From positions 153,355-217,354 of the forward strand of contig JAHQIW010007096.1 of assembly GCA_019055375.1 (NCBI GenBank): 64,000 bases of DNA, read 5' to 3'. The stretch's first letter is position 1. The number at the start of each line of letters is the position of its first letter. Positions 12,901 through 24,900 of the stretch are shown here, piece after piece. Both the position numbers and the translations under genes were made by a program. Under the pieces are notes generated by a model, which was given only the letters and a program-made list of their open reading frames with translations, was not told where the DNA came from and searched no databases. This DNA is from Parelaphostrongylus tenuis (lineage: Eukaryota; Nematoda; Chromadorea; Rhabditida; Metastrongylidae).

Positions 12901-15900
12901 TCAAGATGTGCTACATAGGAGTTCAAAAGGATATCACTATAAACAGTTGCCTTGATCAGCGTCCGTGTAGAAGATTCGTAGTTCCATATTTAAAATTCAA
13001 TTTTTTCTGGGATTTGTAAAGTTCTCGAGTTAAGATTTTACCTGTACGTGCGTTAAGTGAGTTCTCTTTCCCCACGGTCGGTATTAGCAGAAGGCTTGCC
13101 CGAGGGAATTAGTGCACTAACTCAACAGGTAATTAAAGGCCTTCACAAGTCACATAAGGAGCATCTATTCATGTCTATCAGAATAACCAACTATAGATTC
13201 TCTGTTTTGATTAATTAAATTTTCTAGGCAATGTTGGTGTGTGGATAGTTCTGGAATTGAAGTGCTCGGAACAAGAACGAGTAGCGATCAAGAAATGCCT
13301 CATTGCAAACGTATGATATTTCTGTACTTTTCTGTTATCGGGAAGCATTTTGCCCTTCTTGCTTGACAAAGTTTTTCCAGCAACTTTTAGTGATCACTTG
13401 ACTGCTTAAATCTCGACGATGCCCAAAGTTTAGTTTTTTCGAAAAAAAGGATCACGTCTTGCACTCGGAGTCGTCACCTTTTCACGATTACTTGATCACT
13501 CTTACAACACTGATCATCGATCGCAAGCGTGATTCACATGTTGTTAACTACTTCTATTATTTGATTTGCGTTTTTTTTCCAGAATCGGAGAAAAAACTCT
13601 AGTTAAAACGTGTGACTCTGATATTCCAAGGTGTCCTCTGCGGGTTCCTTGCTTTTTGTGCAGGGCTAAGGCTGCTTAAGCTTGGATGTAATTTGTTACA
13701 TCTTCTCGTAAGTTTTGGCACTAAAGCCATAAACACCATATTAATCGGTCAAAAGTAGATAAGATTGCTTAAGAACACTATTCAAAGTATGCGCCATCTG
13801 CCTAAACACATTTTGCCATCCCTCAGGCAACAAATCACTGCCGCTTTGGTAGAATTTTCTGAGCTTTATTCTGATACCAATTTTGCCCATACCTGCCGCA
13901 TCATGGCCAACAAAAGACTCCAGTTCCACGTCGAAATCGATTCGTTAAAGGCTATGCTCATCATTTTTTGATACCGGATCAGGGCGATTCACTGTCCTCG
14001 TTGTCCTCGTTGCAAGTATGTTTTAGAACCGAAATCTTGCGCCATCTCTTGCACAAAGTCAAATTGCACTCACGGTGTTCATCTGGACACTAACGGTTGT
14101 CCACGCAACGATAAGTGTCAATGCAAAAATCCATGCGAGGTATGTTGCATAGATCTGAGATCAGAAGTCTTTGAACTGAAGAATGGTTAGAATAACTCAT
14201 TCCTGGCGCCAATTTTAATTATTCGCGTCAACTCAAAGTAGCAAAAGTACGAGTAATAGGAGATTTTTGATTCTTCTTATCTTTTAGTATTATTGTGAAA
14301 CTCCACCGCTAATTTTGCAGGATTTTCATTGCCCGTCGAGCAAAATCTGTGCTCTGGTCTCCGTTCAATGTGACCGTAATACATGTCCTGCAATACCCAA
14401 ATGTAAGCCGAGAAATGTCCATTATTTAATGAAAAAAATCTCTTTGTGATGATTGTGAGCTGGAACATTTCTAAATTTAGTACTTACCGGATTTCTGTGC
14501 CAGAGTCATCACGACTTCTATAAAGAAGCACGAGTTATATCAACGGGTAAACAAGTATTCGTCCTTTGTGCCCTCTCAACACCGTTGTGTCGTTGTAGGA
14601 CACCGTAAATTATTACAGTGACAAGACGCTATTTAGGTGCCACGAATTTCTTATCTATGCCTGCCTGTCTCTGTTTTACTTGCCTTCCTTTCTTCTTTTC
14701 AAAAGATGCGCTTTGTAATAGGTTGTAGAAGAAGTTCTTTCGCATTTTCAGAATAGAAAGAAGAAATTTATTCATGCATCAATTGAGTTCAAACAAAAGA
14801 CAAATCAATAGTTGAAGTAATACCCCTCCACATCAAGACAATTCGGCCATATTCAGCTGCGCTGTACAAACATGGCAAATTTGGGAACCATATGCCTTAC
14901 AGATTTGTCGACGAATCTCAGAAGCGTTGACACCTAATCTAGAATGAAATTGGGGCAACAGACGAATTTCTTCCTTCGACAATTCCAATTTAAAGGCTAT
15001 GTAGAAAATGTTACATCGTTTGATGCGCAAGAAAAACGAGCTTTCCGATGTGCTAAGATTTGCACCGTATAAATGCATAAAAATCATTTTTTCACGTAAT
15101 ACAACGGATTTTTCTACCCATTACAATACACACTTGGTCGTTTATGCCACAATCTAATCAACAGAGTCTTCCATCCTTCCGGGCTGGGAAAAGTGTTGCC
15201 AGAATTATTTAGGGAACGCTGCATCTGATCCAAAAAATGCCTGCAAGCGCTCGTGCTAAAGACCTACTGGAAGTGTCAGCGGATTTCAGGAAAAATCAAG
15301 TCGATCAGCGTTTAATCGCACTTATAAAGAAGGCAGACTTAAAGTAGTAGCGAAATCCATACACCAAATCGAAGAACATGATGAATGTATTTAGTTAGTG
15401 CTGCTAACTTCCCAGACAAGTCTGGTACCAATTCCGAATGGATGAAAGGCTTAATGAAGCATAAACGTGTAATCGAACCATCGGCCATGTGTGCTGCGCA
15501 AAGCACCTATGATCACTGCGCCACTCGCGGTTCTTCCATACATTTTAAGGATGAAAACTAATTCTGTGTCAAATTATCTAAATTTTTGCCAATACCTTTA
15601 ACTTCGGCTGGTTCCTAAGACCTTGCTCAGAACAGTATAGTCTGAAGATGTATCTTTTAGCTTTTCATGAGGTCATTTATCGGCACTTACACAGTGGAAG
15701 ACACGTGTTTTGACATTACAGCCGTGGTTGTTGCACAGGGATTTCGCCTGAACCAATCCCTAATAAGAAAAAACCCTTCTACATAGAAGAACTGTCGACG
15801 AACATGTTACACTGCGCGCGTGCAAAGTGAAAATTTTATTTCACACATTACAGAGATAACATATCACGACATGTCCACTGACAAGATCAGCGGACATTGT

Positions 15901-18900
15901 AGTGATTAACAGCCGATTGTTCAAGGTTGGTATTTTTAATAATATCTTTATTTATTTGACTGTTTTCTAAGACCTCGCTTGAGACAGTGTAATCTGACTA
16001 TCTATTTTGAGCCTTTCATGAGCCTTGAGCAATCGACTGTTAATCGCTGCAATGTGCGGTGATTTTGTCACTGGACATGTAATGATATGTTATCTCTGCA
16101 GTGTGTATAGTGAAATTTCCACTTTGCGCGCGCAGTCTAACATGCTTGTCGACGAATCCTTTAGGTAAGGGTGTTCTCCCCCAAGAGGGATTAGCTCAGA
16201 CGAAAGGCACCGTGCAACTGACGAGGCTGTAATGCTGAAACACGTGTCTTGCACCATATAACTGCCGATAAAAGACCTCATGAAAAGCTCAAAAACGTCA
16301 GATTACATCTAAATTTGTTACGCAGAATCAATCCCCAGTAGTGTAATTCTCATGGACCTTTTAATCTGACAGACGACTCAAGGGTCATTGCCCGATCAAA
16401 AGATTTTTGATTGAATGTAGACTCTTTTCCATTTCACAGTTGCAGATTCTTCTATTCGCAGGCTTCAAGACATTATCAGTCTAGGTGTATTGATACCATG
16501 CCAGCTCGATCAAGTCATAAAAGACATCTACGGCAACGCGCTATCTTGTAATCTGAATGAATGTCCTCGTGGTGAGTGTATGTCGACGATTGGCGACGAT
16601 GTTGGAGTGTGCTGTCGTACACCGGAGGTCACCAGGATGCCGACACATGTCATCCCTGAATCGAGTGTGTTTCAAATCCTCACTTTCAGTATCTTGAGTA
16701 AAAGTGAAAAAGTATTCTCTAACATTCGTTTTCTGTTTGAATTTTACGTTATGTTCTGTTAGTTTCATTTACTTGGGACCTTCTCTGTTTAATGCATAGC
16801 GTATTGCCGATTTACGGCATGACAGAAAAGGACTGCGCACTGTAAAGACAGTCGTGCACAATAATTCCATTGATATGTAATACATTGAAAGATAGGTCAA
16901 CTGTCCTTAGAATTTATATAGATTTTACTAAGATGCCACAGAAACTTCACTTTGGTATCAAAGAACACTTTAATTCAAACATTTTATTTAATCCACTTAA
17001 GGGACACTTAAGGGAAATGCCAAAAAGAAGAAAGTGAAGGTGGAAAGGAAAAGAAAAAAAGTGATTTTTAAGGGTAACTGAATGAAAGACAATGTTGGAG
17101 AAGTGAGATTATTAGTATTCTGAGATTATGATGCTTATCGTTATGAACAATTCTAGATTGCACACTTTATCGAGATGGAATCGAGGAACTTCACCTACAA
17201 GGACTTGGCAACGTCTTTCAGCCAGCTTGTGATAATAACACAGGTTAGATGCCGGCTAATTTTTCTTCGGATATCACTATATCAGCTCTCAATTTTTTTC
17301 CTTATCTAGAGTCCTACTTATTTACTGACAATTTCTTTGAAGTATGCATTCAGTTCTACTTATGCATGATGTAGATAATCATTTAAAAATTGACATCCTT
17401 AAAAGAGTAGTGGTTTGTCAATTTAAGGGCTATTTTTACGGATTCAATGCGATAAGTCTGGAACATGTTGGTGTGTTGAAGTCGAAAGTGGCCGACCATT
17501 ACTGGGAACACGTCGTTCGAATTCATTCGGTCACAATGTCTGTGAAGGTAGTATGTCATTCTATGACGGTGTAAAGTCAATTAATCAGTATTCAAATCAA
17601 AATTTGCCAGTGCTCCTATTAAGATCAGAACTACCTCTCATTACAGTCAAAATATCAATTTTAAAAAATTCATTGTAATTGCGTTCTTCGTTTCAGCTTC
17701 AACTTCAAAGTAAGAAAGTTGACTGGGCATTCTCCCAATAAATCGCACTTATTCGTTAAGCACCTCAAGACTGTGTTCACCATTGTCCTCGATCACTTTG
17801 CCCGTATGGATTGTTGTTGGATGGCGATGGTTGTCCACTAATGGGATGTCCTTGCTCGTCACCATGCGACAAGATCACCTGCAAACCCAACAAGGTTTAA
17901 CGAATTCTATCCTAGCAATCTAGGAAAATTCCAAATTACATAAAAAGAGAGGAAGAACTATGTGGTTTGAGATCTTCCGATCAATAGTTGCCGAGATTTT
18001 TGAAACCATTTCTAATGAAATAAATTGTTTCTACTCAGGTGTGCTTGCTGAGAATTTCGAAGTGTTCCACGTCCAGTTGCATATCAGTGCCTGTATGTGA
18101 GTTATAAGTTTTGATGTTCTAAGAAAGATTATTTGTGCCGAGTTCAGGGAAAAGTCCGTTTTCATAAGTATGATATTATTGTATTCAGAAAGATAAATAT
18201 TCAAAATTTCTCTCATAGCAATCAATTTTTCAACATTCCACATGAATAAAAAGTAAAATTCTGAGAGAGCATCTTTATAGATTGCATAAACCACTCTACA
18301 GAGCGAAATTAATTTAGATAAGTAGGATTGTCACTTGTGTAGTGATTTCAAGATACAACTTCAAACTAATCCTTCCCACTACCTCAAGCTTACGGTTATC
18401 TTGCATTTTCGCTATTTTTCGCTGCTGCTTTAGAAGACTAGCACTACTCATCAGTCAGTACTTCATGTGGTTTTGACAATGTGACAGTATGAACTATACT
18501 TCAATCTCTAATATGCAGGTGAAAAGTCCCCATGCAATGCCGGTGACCGGCCGTTTGTTGATCAACGAACGAAGCGGCAATTCAGTTGTACTAAGACTGG
18601 TGAAGTTTGTGCGACCGGATTCTACTGCACTGGCTTTGATGCCAGTGGAATAGGTGTCTGTTGTCCGAGAAAAGGTTAGAATAGAGGAAATTGAGAAATT
18701 TAGTTTCTCAGCATTTTCAAAGATATCATTTCACTGTTTTTATTGAACGAAACACCAGATTAGGTGTATGACTATGATTTTCATCTTTGTCGTGAATGGA
18801 GACTGTTTTGATTGTCTAAATAAATTCAACATCCCCATACAAATACTTGGGAATGAAGTGCGGTAAAATTGAGGCGGAGGTCACTGAAGCTACTTTTTCC

Positions 18901-21900
18901 ACGAAAGAGAAAAGGGAAATGGTACAAAAGATGTGCTGCGAATCGCCTCAAACACCTAGTGCTCACTGGGCTGTGTGATGCAGTGGGGAGCACGTTTGCA
19001 GCTACTGTTATAATTTTCTTGAATGAGTCAGTTGAGATTGTTTTAGATCCGTATTGGCATTCCTTTCCCCTATTTCTTCTTCGTCACCTATTAAGGCATA
19101 AAAAGCTTTCGACATTGATCAGTCCATTGTTTAACCAATTCATTCCATATGTCTATCGTTTCGAGTGTTTTCTCAAGACTACGCTCAAATTTCATCACAT
19201 CTCGTAACTGTTATTTAAGTCAACATGTCATGTAATATATTAAATCGGCTGACTTTCGAAGCCCGATGCACGTGTTTCGACCTTGACGGTCTCATCAGTC
19301 GGACGGTACCCTTCGTCTTTTAGCCAATGCTCTCAGGGCGCTCAGTTTCCTATACTAAAAGTAGGTAAAGAAAATATTTTATTGGCTAAAGACGAAGAAC
19401 CTACCGTCAGTTCTCATCAACAGCCTGGCTCGGCTCATCACTCGATACCTGTCAGAATGCAAGGTTCACATTCAATGCTAATCAGCAAGACCGTATTGTT
19501 GTTCAAAAAGGAAGACCTTCACGATACAGGCAATTATCTCCCAATCTGCTTGCGGCCCGTTGTCTATAAACTCTTCACCCGAGTGATCCTAAACAGAATT
19601 GACAGAACACTGGACGAAGGTCAGCCATGCGAACAAGCCGGATTCCGAAAAGAATTTCGCATTATATCGACGACTTCAAGACTTGAAGTTTCACGAAAGT
19701 ACAAACCCACTCTGTCTCACTTTCATCCACCTGAAGAAAACCTTTGATTCAGTGGAAACAGAAGCGCTTATAGAGGCTGTGGATAATTAGGGCGTCCCTA
19801 CTCGGTACATAATGATCCTTCGTCAACTTTATAAAGAATTCACGTCCAAAACATCTCCATTCTACAACAATATCACCATCGACGTAAGAAGAGGGGTCCG
19901 ACAAGGCAATACAATCTCGCCAAAATTACTCACTGCCACCCTCCAAAACGTTATGCGAACATTCGAATGGGACGATATGAGAGTGAAAATAGACGGTCGA
20001 CAATTGCACCATCTTTGCATTGCTGATGATATCGTCCTCATAACATCAATCATCAGCCAAGCGGAACAAACGTTGCATGATTTCGGCAACGCCTGTGGAA
20101 AGATGGATCTTCAATCAAATTCAGCGAAAACGAAGTAGGGAACGATGGGTGTTCTAATGCCCCGTTCACGTTCAACGGAACGACAGTCTTCGAATGCTCC
20201 AGTTATGTCTATCTAGGTCGTGAAATCAACATGATGAACGACCTAGCCTCCAGAGTTGAGCAGGAGGAAACGAGCGGCTTGGGGCAACGTTTAGGAGCAA
20301 CGAAGATGTAGTGAAGAGGACAAAGAACATCCGACTTCGTGCCCACCTTTTCGACTCGACAATTATCCCTGCCCTAACGTATGCAGCGGAAACCTGGTCG
20401 TTACGTAAGCAGGATGAAAGATCACTTGGCGTTATCGAACGCGCAGTCGAAAGGTCGATGCTAGGAGTATCCTGTATCTCGCAAATGAGAAAAGGATCCG
20501 AAGTTCCGACCTACGTCAACGATCGAAAATCAGAGACGCCGTTCTACACGCCAGTATATCGAAAATAAGGTGGGCCGGACACGTGATGCGCTTCAACGAC
20601 AACCGATGGACGAGAGCCGTTACCGACTGGATTCCTCGGGACGTCAAGCGCTCTACAGGAAGACCACCGACCCGTTGGTCCGATTTCTTCACGAAAGCGA
20701 TAGAAGAAAGATATGATGCTCAGCGAATTCCTAGAGCAAGGAGTACCCACTGGGCTACTCTTGCACGCGATAGGGAAAAATGGAAGAGTTGCTGGTACCC
20801 GCTCGAGTCACTCGACGATCAACGGGACGACAGGTGATCGGTGATAAAGGTGAAAGATGAGTGTACCGCCCAACTGACGAGACCGTCAAGGTCGAAATAC
20901 GTGTATCGGGATGTATAGGTCAGCCCATCTAACACACCACATGACATGTTGGCTCAAAACAATAATTACGAGATGAATGTAATGTCGTTTTTTTTTACAA
21001 TATGCCGCTTTTAGCGATGTGCCAAAGTAGTGTAATCAATCCTCCCCAGGACTTACTTGTACTAATCTCCCGTCAAACGAGACTCCATCGTGCCGTCATG
21101 GTTAGATCGGTCGGCTTGCTCAAAGTGGAATCGGACCAAGAACGATCTGTGCTGTAGAGCATCTCTATTTGGCGCGCTGTACGCGCGCTATGTTGCAATG
21201 CACTCAGGAAATCACTGGTTTTTTTAGAGCCCTTGTCTACTAAAATGAAGACTCCATCGTGTGTCCTCATGGTGGTCCATATGCGCGTTCATCTGATGAC
21301 ACTGCGTACACGTGTTCATCAGAAATGAACAGGTATACTGATTGAAATTTCCACACTTTTTGCATGAATTTGCAAAAGTTTGTATTATTTGTTAGAGATT
21401 TTAGACAAATGTGGATTTATAAGGCAATGGCATCTTTGCTGTTAAAGACATTTTTTGATGTAGTCAAAAGATTAACAAGATTTGAATGAAGGGGAAATCT
21501 CCTTAGTAAGATATGGCCTAACGGCCATCTGTGTTGAAAACTTCATTTTAAAAGTCTCTATCTTAACCCTATTTATTGCGGTCCCCACTAGTTTTTACTG
21601 GTCGCTTACATTAGCTCTTGTCTGTATGCCTTCATCTTTACTTTAATGTTCTGTTAAGTTGCCCATCGACACATTACTGTCTTATGATACCTGGCGAAAA
21701 AACTGGAGTGTGTTGCGTTTCCAGAGGTGAGTTAATGTTGCACATATTTGAGCTTTCTAGAATTTCTTACGGCACAAATAAATGAGAAAATTTCTTAGTT
21801 GGCTCTGAGTAGTATTTCAATAGCTGTTGTGTAGAGCACAATGATTCCAGCGTGACATGGTGTACTTTGTTACTACTGCTACTAGATTTGAAGTATCATA

Positions 21901-24900
21901 CTGGACAATTGTGGGTACTCAATTTGTACTTCTCTCAAGAACACTGGAGAGGTTTCTTAGTAGTTTGTCTTGAATCTTTGCTCACTAGGTGTTGTGCTAA
22001 GTGCAGGCTCTTCTTTATCGACAGCAATGTCAAATTCTTGCAATACTTCATCAGCAATCTGTGCTTTCATTCCAGTCTATTAGGAGAATATTATGCGTAT
22101 ATGCATATATATATTTATAAAACATGTATATGTATATATATGTATATGTTATACATATATATATACGGTGTCGTAACCAAGTGGTTGTAATGTTTGCGCG
22201 GCGCGTGCTGGCTGAACACCGCCCCCAAGCCATTGCGCTAACCAGATGATTAGCAATAGTCTAAAGAAAGAGCTCTGCCCGGCAAGGTTCATAGCACAAA
22301 TCAAAAGATCAGAGGAAATCGAAAGATTGAAAGAGCTTCTTAAGAAGCAAGCACATCTTTGAGTTTCTCGAAACTTGTGCTATAGTTTTAGTACTAGCAC
22401 TCTGAGCAAAGAGTTTTGTTCAGTGAAATGTTAATGAGTTAAGTGGAAAAAGCACGTGATTCTATAAAACATGAATTTATTCTGAGTATTAAAGCATTAT
22501 GAACAGGTGTTTTGAAAAACCAGCAATGCGATGTTGGAGCTTCAAGTCTCAGCTTTCGATTGATTACTTACACTCTTATGGAAAGTTCTTCTCCAGCAAG
22601 TGAGATCGACTTCTCATTCGTCCCCTCTTAATTTGAAAGAAACACAAACTGAATGTGAGAAGTATAGGAATCCGTACAGAGGAAAAAAATTGTGAAGACT
22701 GTGTATAAAGTGCTCATATATATAATATATATGTACATAAATATGTGTATATATATATATATTTATATATCAAGCGCACTAGATTAATTCGTCAAGGGTC
22801 AACACCAGCACCATGTCAAAATTAGATGCCTGTGTCTTAAGACAGTTGCGGTTGTAAGTGATGAGTGTTTTTCTCCATATAGCAAATTCAATCGACTTTA
22901 TTAAGAGGATAGACTCTCTTGAACAATACAGTGTTCTCTCAATGTTAGTCTCGTAATTACTCTGATTATGTGTAGTATTTTTAAGAAAGAACGTCAATAT
23001 CGTCTCATTTTCAGTGAAAACCTTGAATCATTATATTTTCAACGTTTTAGGTGTCACTGATGTATCTCAACCACCACATCGTGATAAATCGAAAACTCCA
23101 TGGAAGCTTATGAATTGGGCTTTTCTTTGACTGGTCCACAAATTTCCTCATCAGAGCGGAAAAGAGCACAAATGTTTGTTTCAAAAACATTTCATCTTAA
23201 GTTCGTAGCTGTTTTCTTCTTGAAACGGCGTCAAAATCAGTGGTGCCAATCTCCATTAAGTCTTCATCTCCCTTAAGCATTGCAAATCATAACTAAATCA
23301 TTTAGGTAGATAAGAATATTGGACACTGCAAAAACGTTCGTAGCTCCTCAATTTTTTACAAGATAACCTCATCGCTTTCCAAAGATTGTCCCAATATTTT
23401 CCCATAAAGTCTAGAGTACTCCAATTCTATCTCATTTTCAAAACTTTGTAAAAATTTTTAAATATCTTAACGAGTGAGCGTCTACGAAAACATATTAGAT
23501 TCTTAAGTTTTGAATCCTCGAATATAGCGGTATTCATTCAAAATTTGTTATATATCCTTTTACTAATATCTAATACGAAAATATAAGAGATCTTCAACTA
23601 CATCTTTGAGCAGTGTTTTTTGTTGACCGGTTGAGGAAAGGGCAGAACAATGGCCTCGGTGATATAATCGGAAACATAGTGAACTTCCATAAGCTGTCGT
23701 AGGAACAGAAACTACCCAAATAACGTTAAGAATCCTGATGTTTACTATGTAGTTCTCATATTTTTACAGAAGGCAAAAAACTTTCTGCTCTCTCAAATTA
23801 AGAGTCACTGTTCAACAATATTTTAGCTGTACTACATCATTCTATCATTTTTAATTTTTGATGAAAAGAAAATCACAAGTGTCCTTTTCAGTGCTCTAAA
23901 TGAGTTTCTATCAGAGCATTTTGCCGTGCCGACATCATCTATCGATGACGTTATCATCATGCATGACAACACGGCCCGATTTACAGTGAAGCACCCACAA
24001 GCGAGTGTCATCGCAAAAAACATCTCTGAAGCGGTACGTGGTCTTTTTATACGTCTACACAATCGGCTTGAGACCAAATACAACTTCTCGCCATACGCAA
24101 TGTGCCACGAAAAATCCGTTTGATGATTGGAGAATTTAGGTACATTCAATAGCTGTCAGCTTAAGTGAGTTTAATGCCAAATTTATTCACTACAGCAAAC
24201 TGTTGACAGTCGGTGCTGTCACTTTCAATACTTTATATGGCATATATAATGACAGCAGAGCAGTGGAATCGGCAGTATAGTGGTAGCACGCTCCGCTTGT
24301 GAGAGTGAGACGCGCGTTTCATCTCCTGTCTGAAGTTTAGAATCTTGCATACCAATTCAAACTTCATTAGAGTTTGGAGGTTTTTTTTTCTGAAATAGAG
24401 TTTGAGGAACAGCTGTTCACATAATCCTTTCCTGTGTGAGTTGTTTAATTGTATAAGTTGTAGAAGCTGCCACCTGAAATACAAAGTATGTAGCAAGTTG
24501 GTACTTAGACTGATATACTGATACCTAGGCTGCTCTCTCGCTCCAAAAATAGGTATGGTGTGCATACAATGACTACTCTATTTACTAAGTACATTAGTCT
24601 ATTAAACGTGCATATCTTTAACCATTTTGAGTTATTGTGAAGCCTAAGTTCTCATTTTTTCGCTATCTTTGTGCCTCTATGCATAAAAAATAATATGCCA
24701 CATTCCAATATCTGAAACAAAAATAAATGTCGATGATCATTCAACTTATAAGTCAGTGAACTTGTCGATAAACCATCTTTGCCCTTTTTTAAGTGCATAG
24801 TTGAGGCTTTCTCGAGCAAATCTGTTACAGATTTTTTATCAAACTGGCTATAGAATGACTACAAAGAAAGCAGAAAAAGCTCTATGCGAAGATTGATCGA

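Larger units (their letters stand above)
19150..20975. mobile_element. Foldback element, family A copy 3, split by an RTE insertion
   Basis: The left part begins with the family head (TTTCGAGTGTTTTCTCAAGA) and a minus-strand hammerhead at 19261-19304. The right part has a + strand hammerhead at 20868-20911 and ends GACATGTTGGCTCAAAA. The two halves would be contiguous if the RTE segment (about 19404-20850) were removed. The flanking A-G-rich AAAGACGAAG and AAAGATGAGT look like its diverged target duplication. Confidence 0.65.

Noticed and set aside
17344..17574. Open frames on both strands over the third Tg1 exon
   Set aside because: Shadow frames. Only the spliced + frame gives the QC..CWCV motif and fits neighbouring phases.
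19283..19747. 154-codon open frame as a host gene
   Set aside because: It begins inside the family A foldback element and runs into the truncated RTE, so it is a chance fusion of two repeats.
22085..22770. Origin, centromere-like or matrix region based on TA repeats
   Set aside because: Two short imperfect TA microsatellites around a repeat fragment are common in nematode introns and give no specific evidence.
23832..24149. Overlapping open frames on both strands as a conserved gene or transposase
   Set aside because: Only a weak resemblance (MHDNTA) to a transposase motif and no flanking support or inverted termini.
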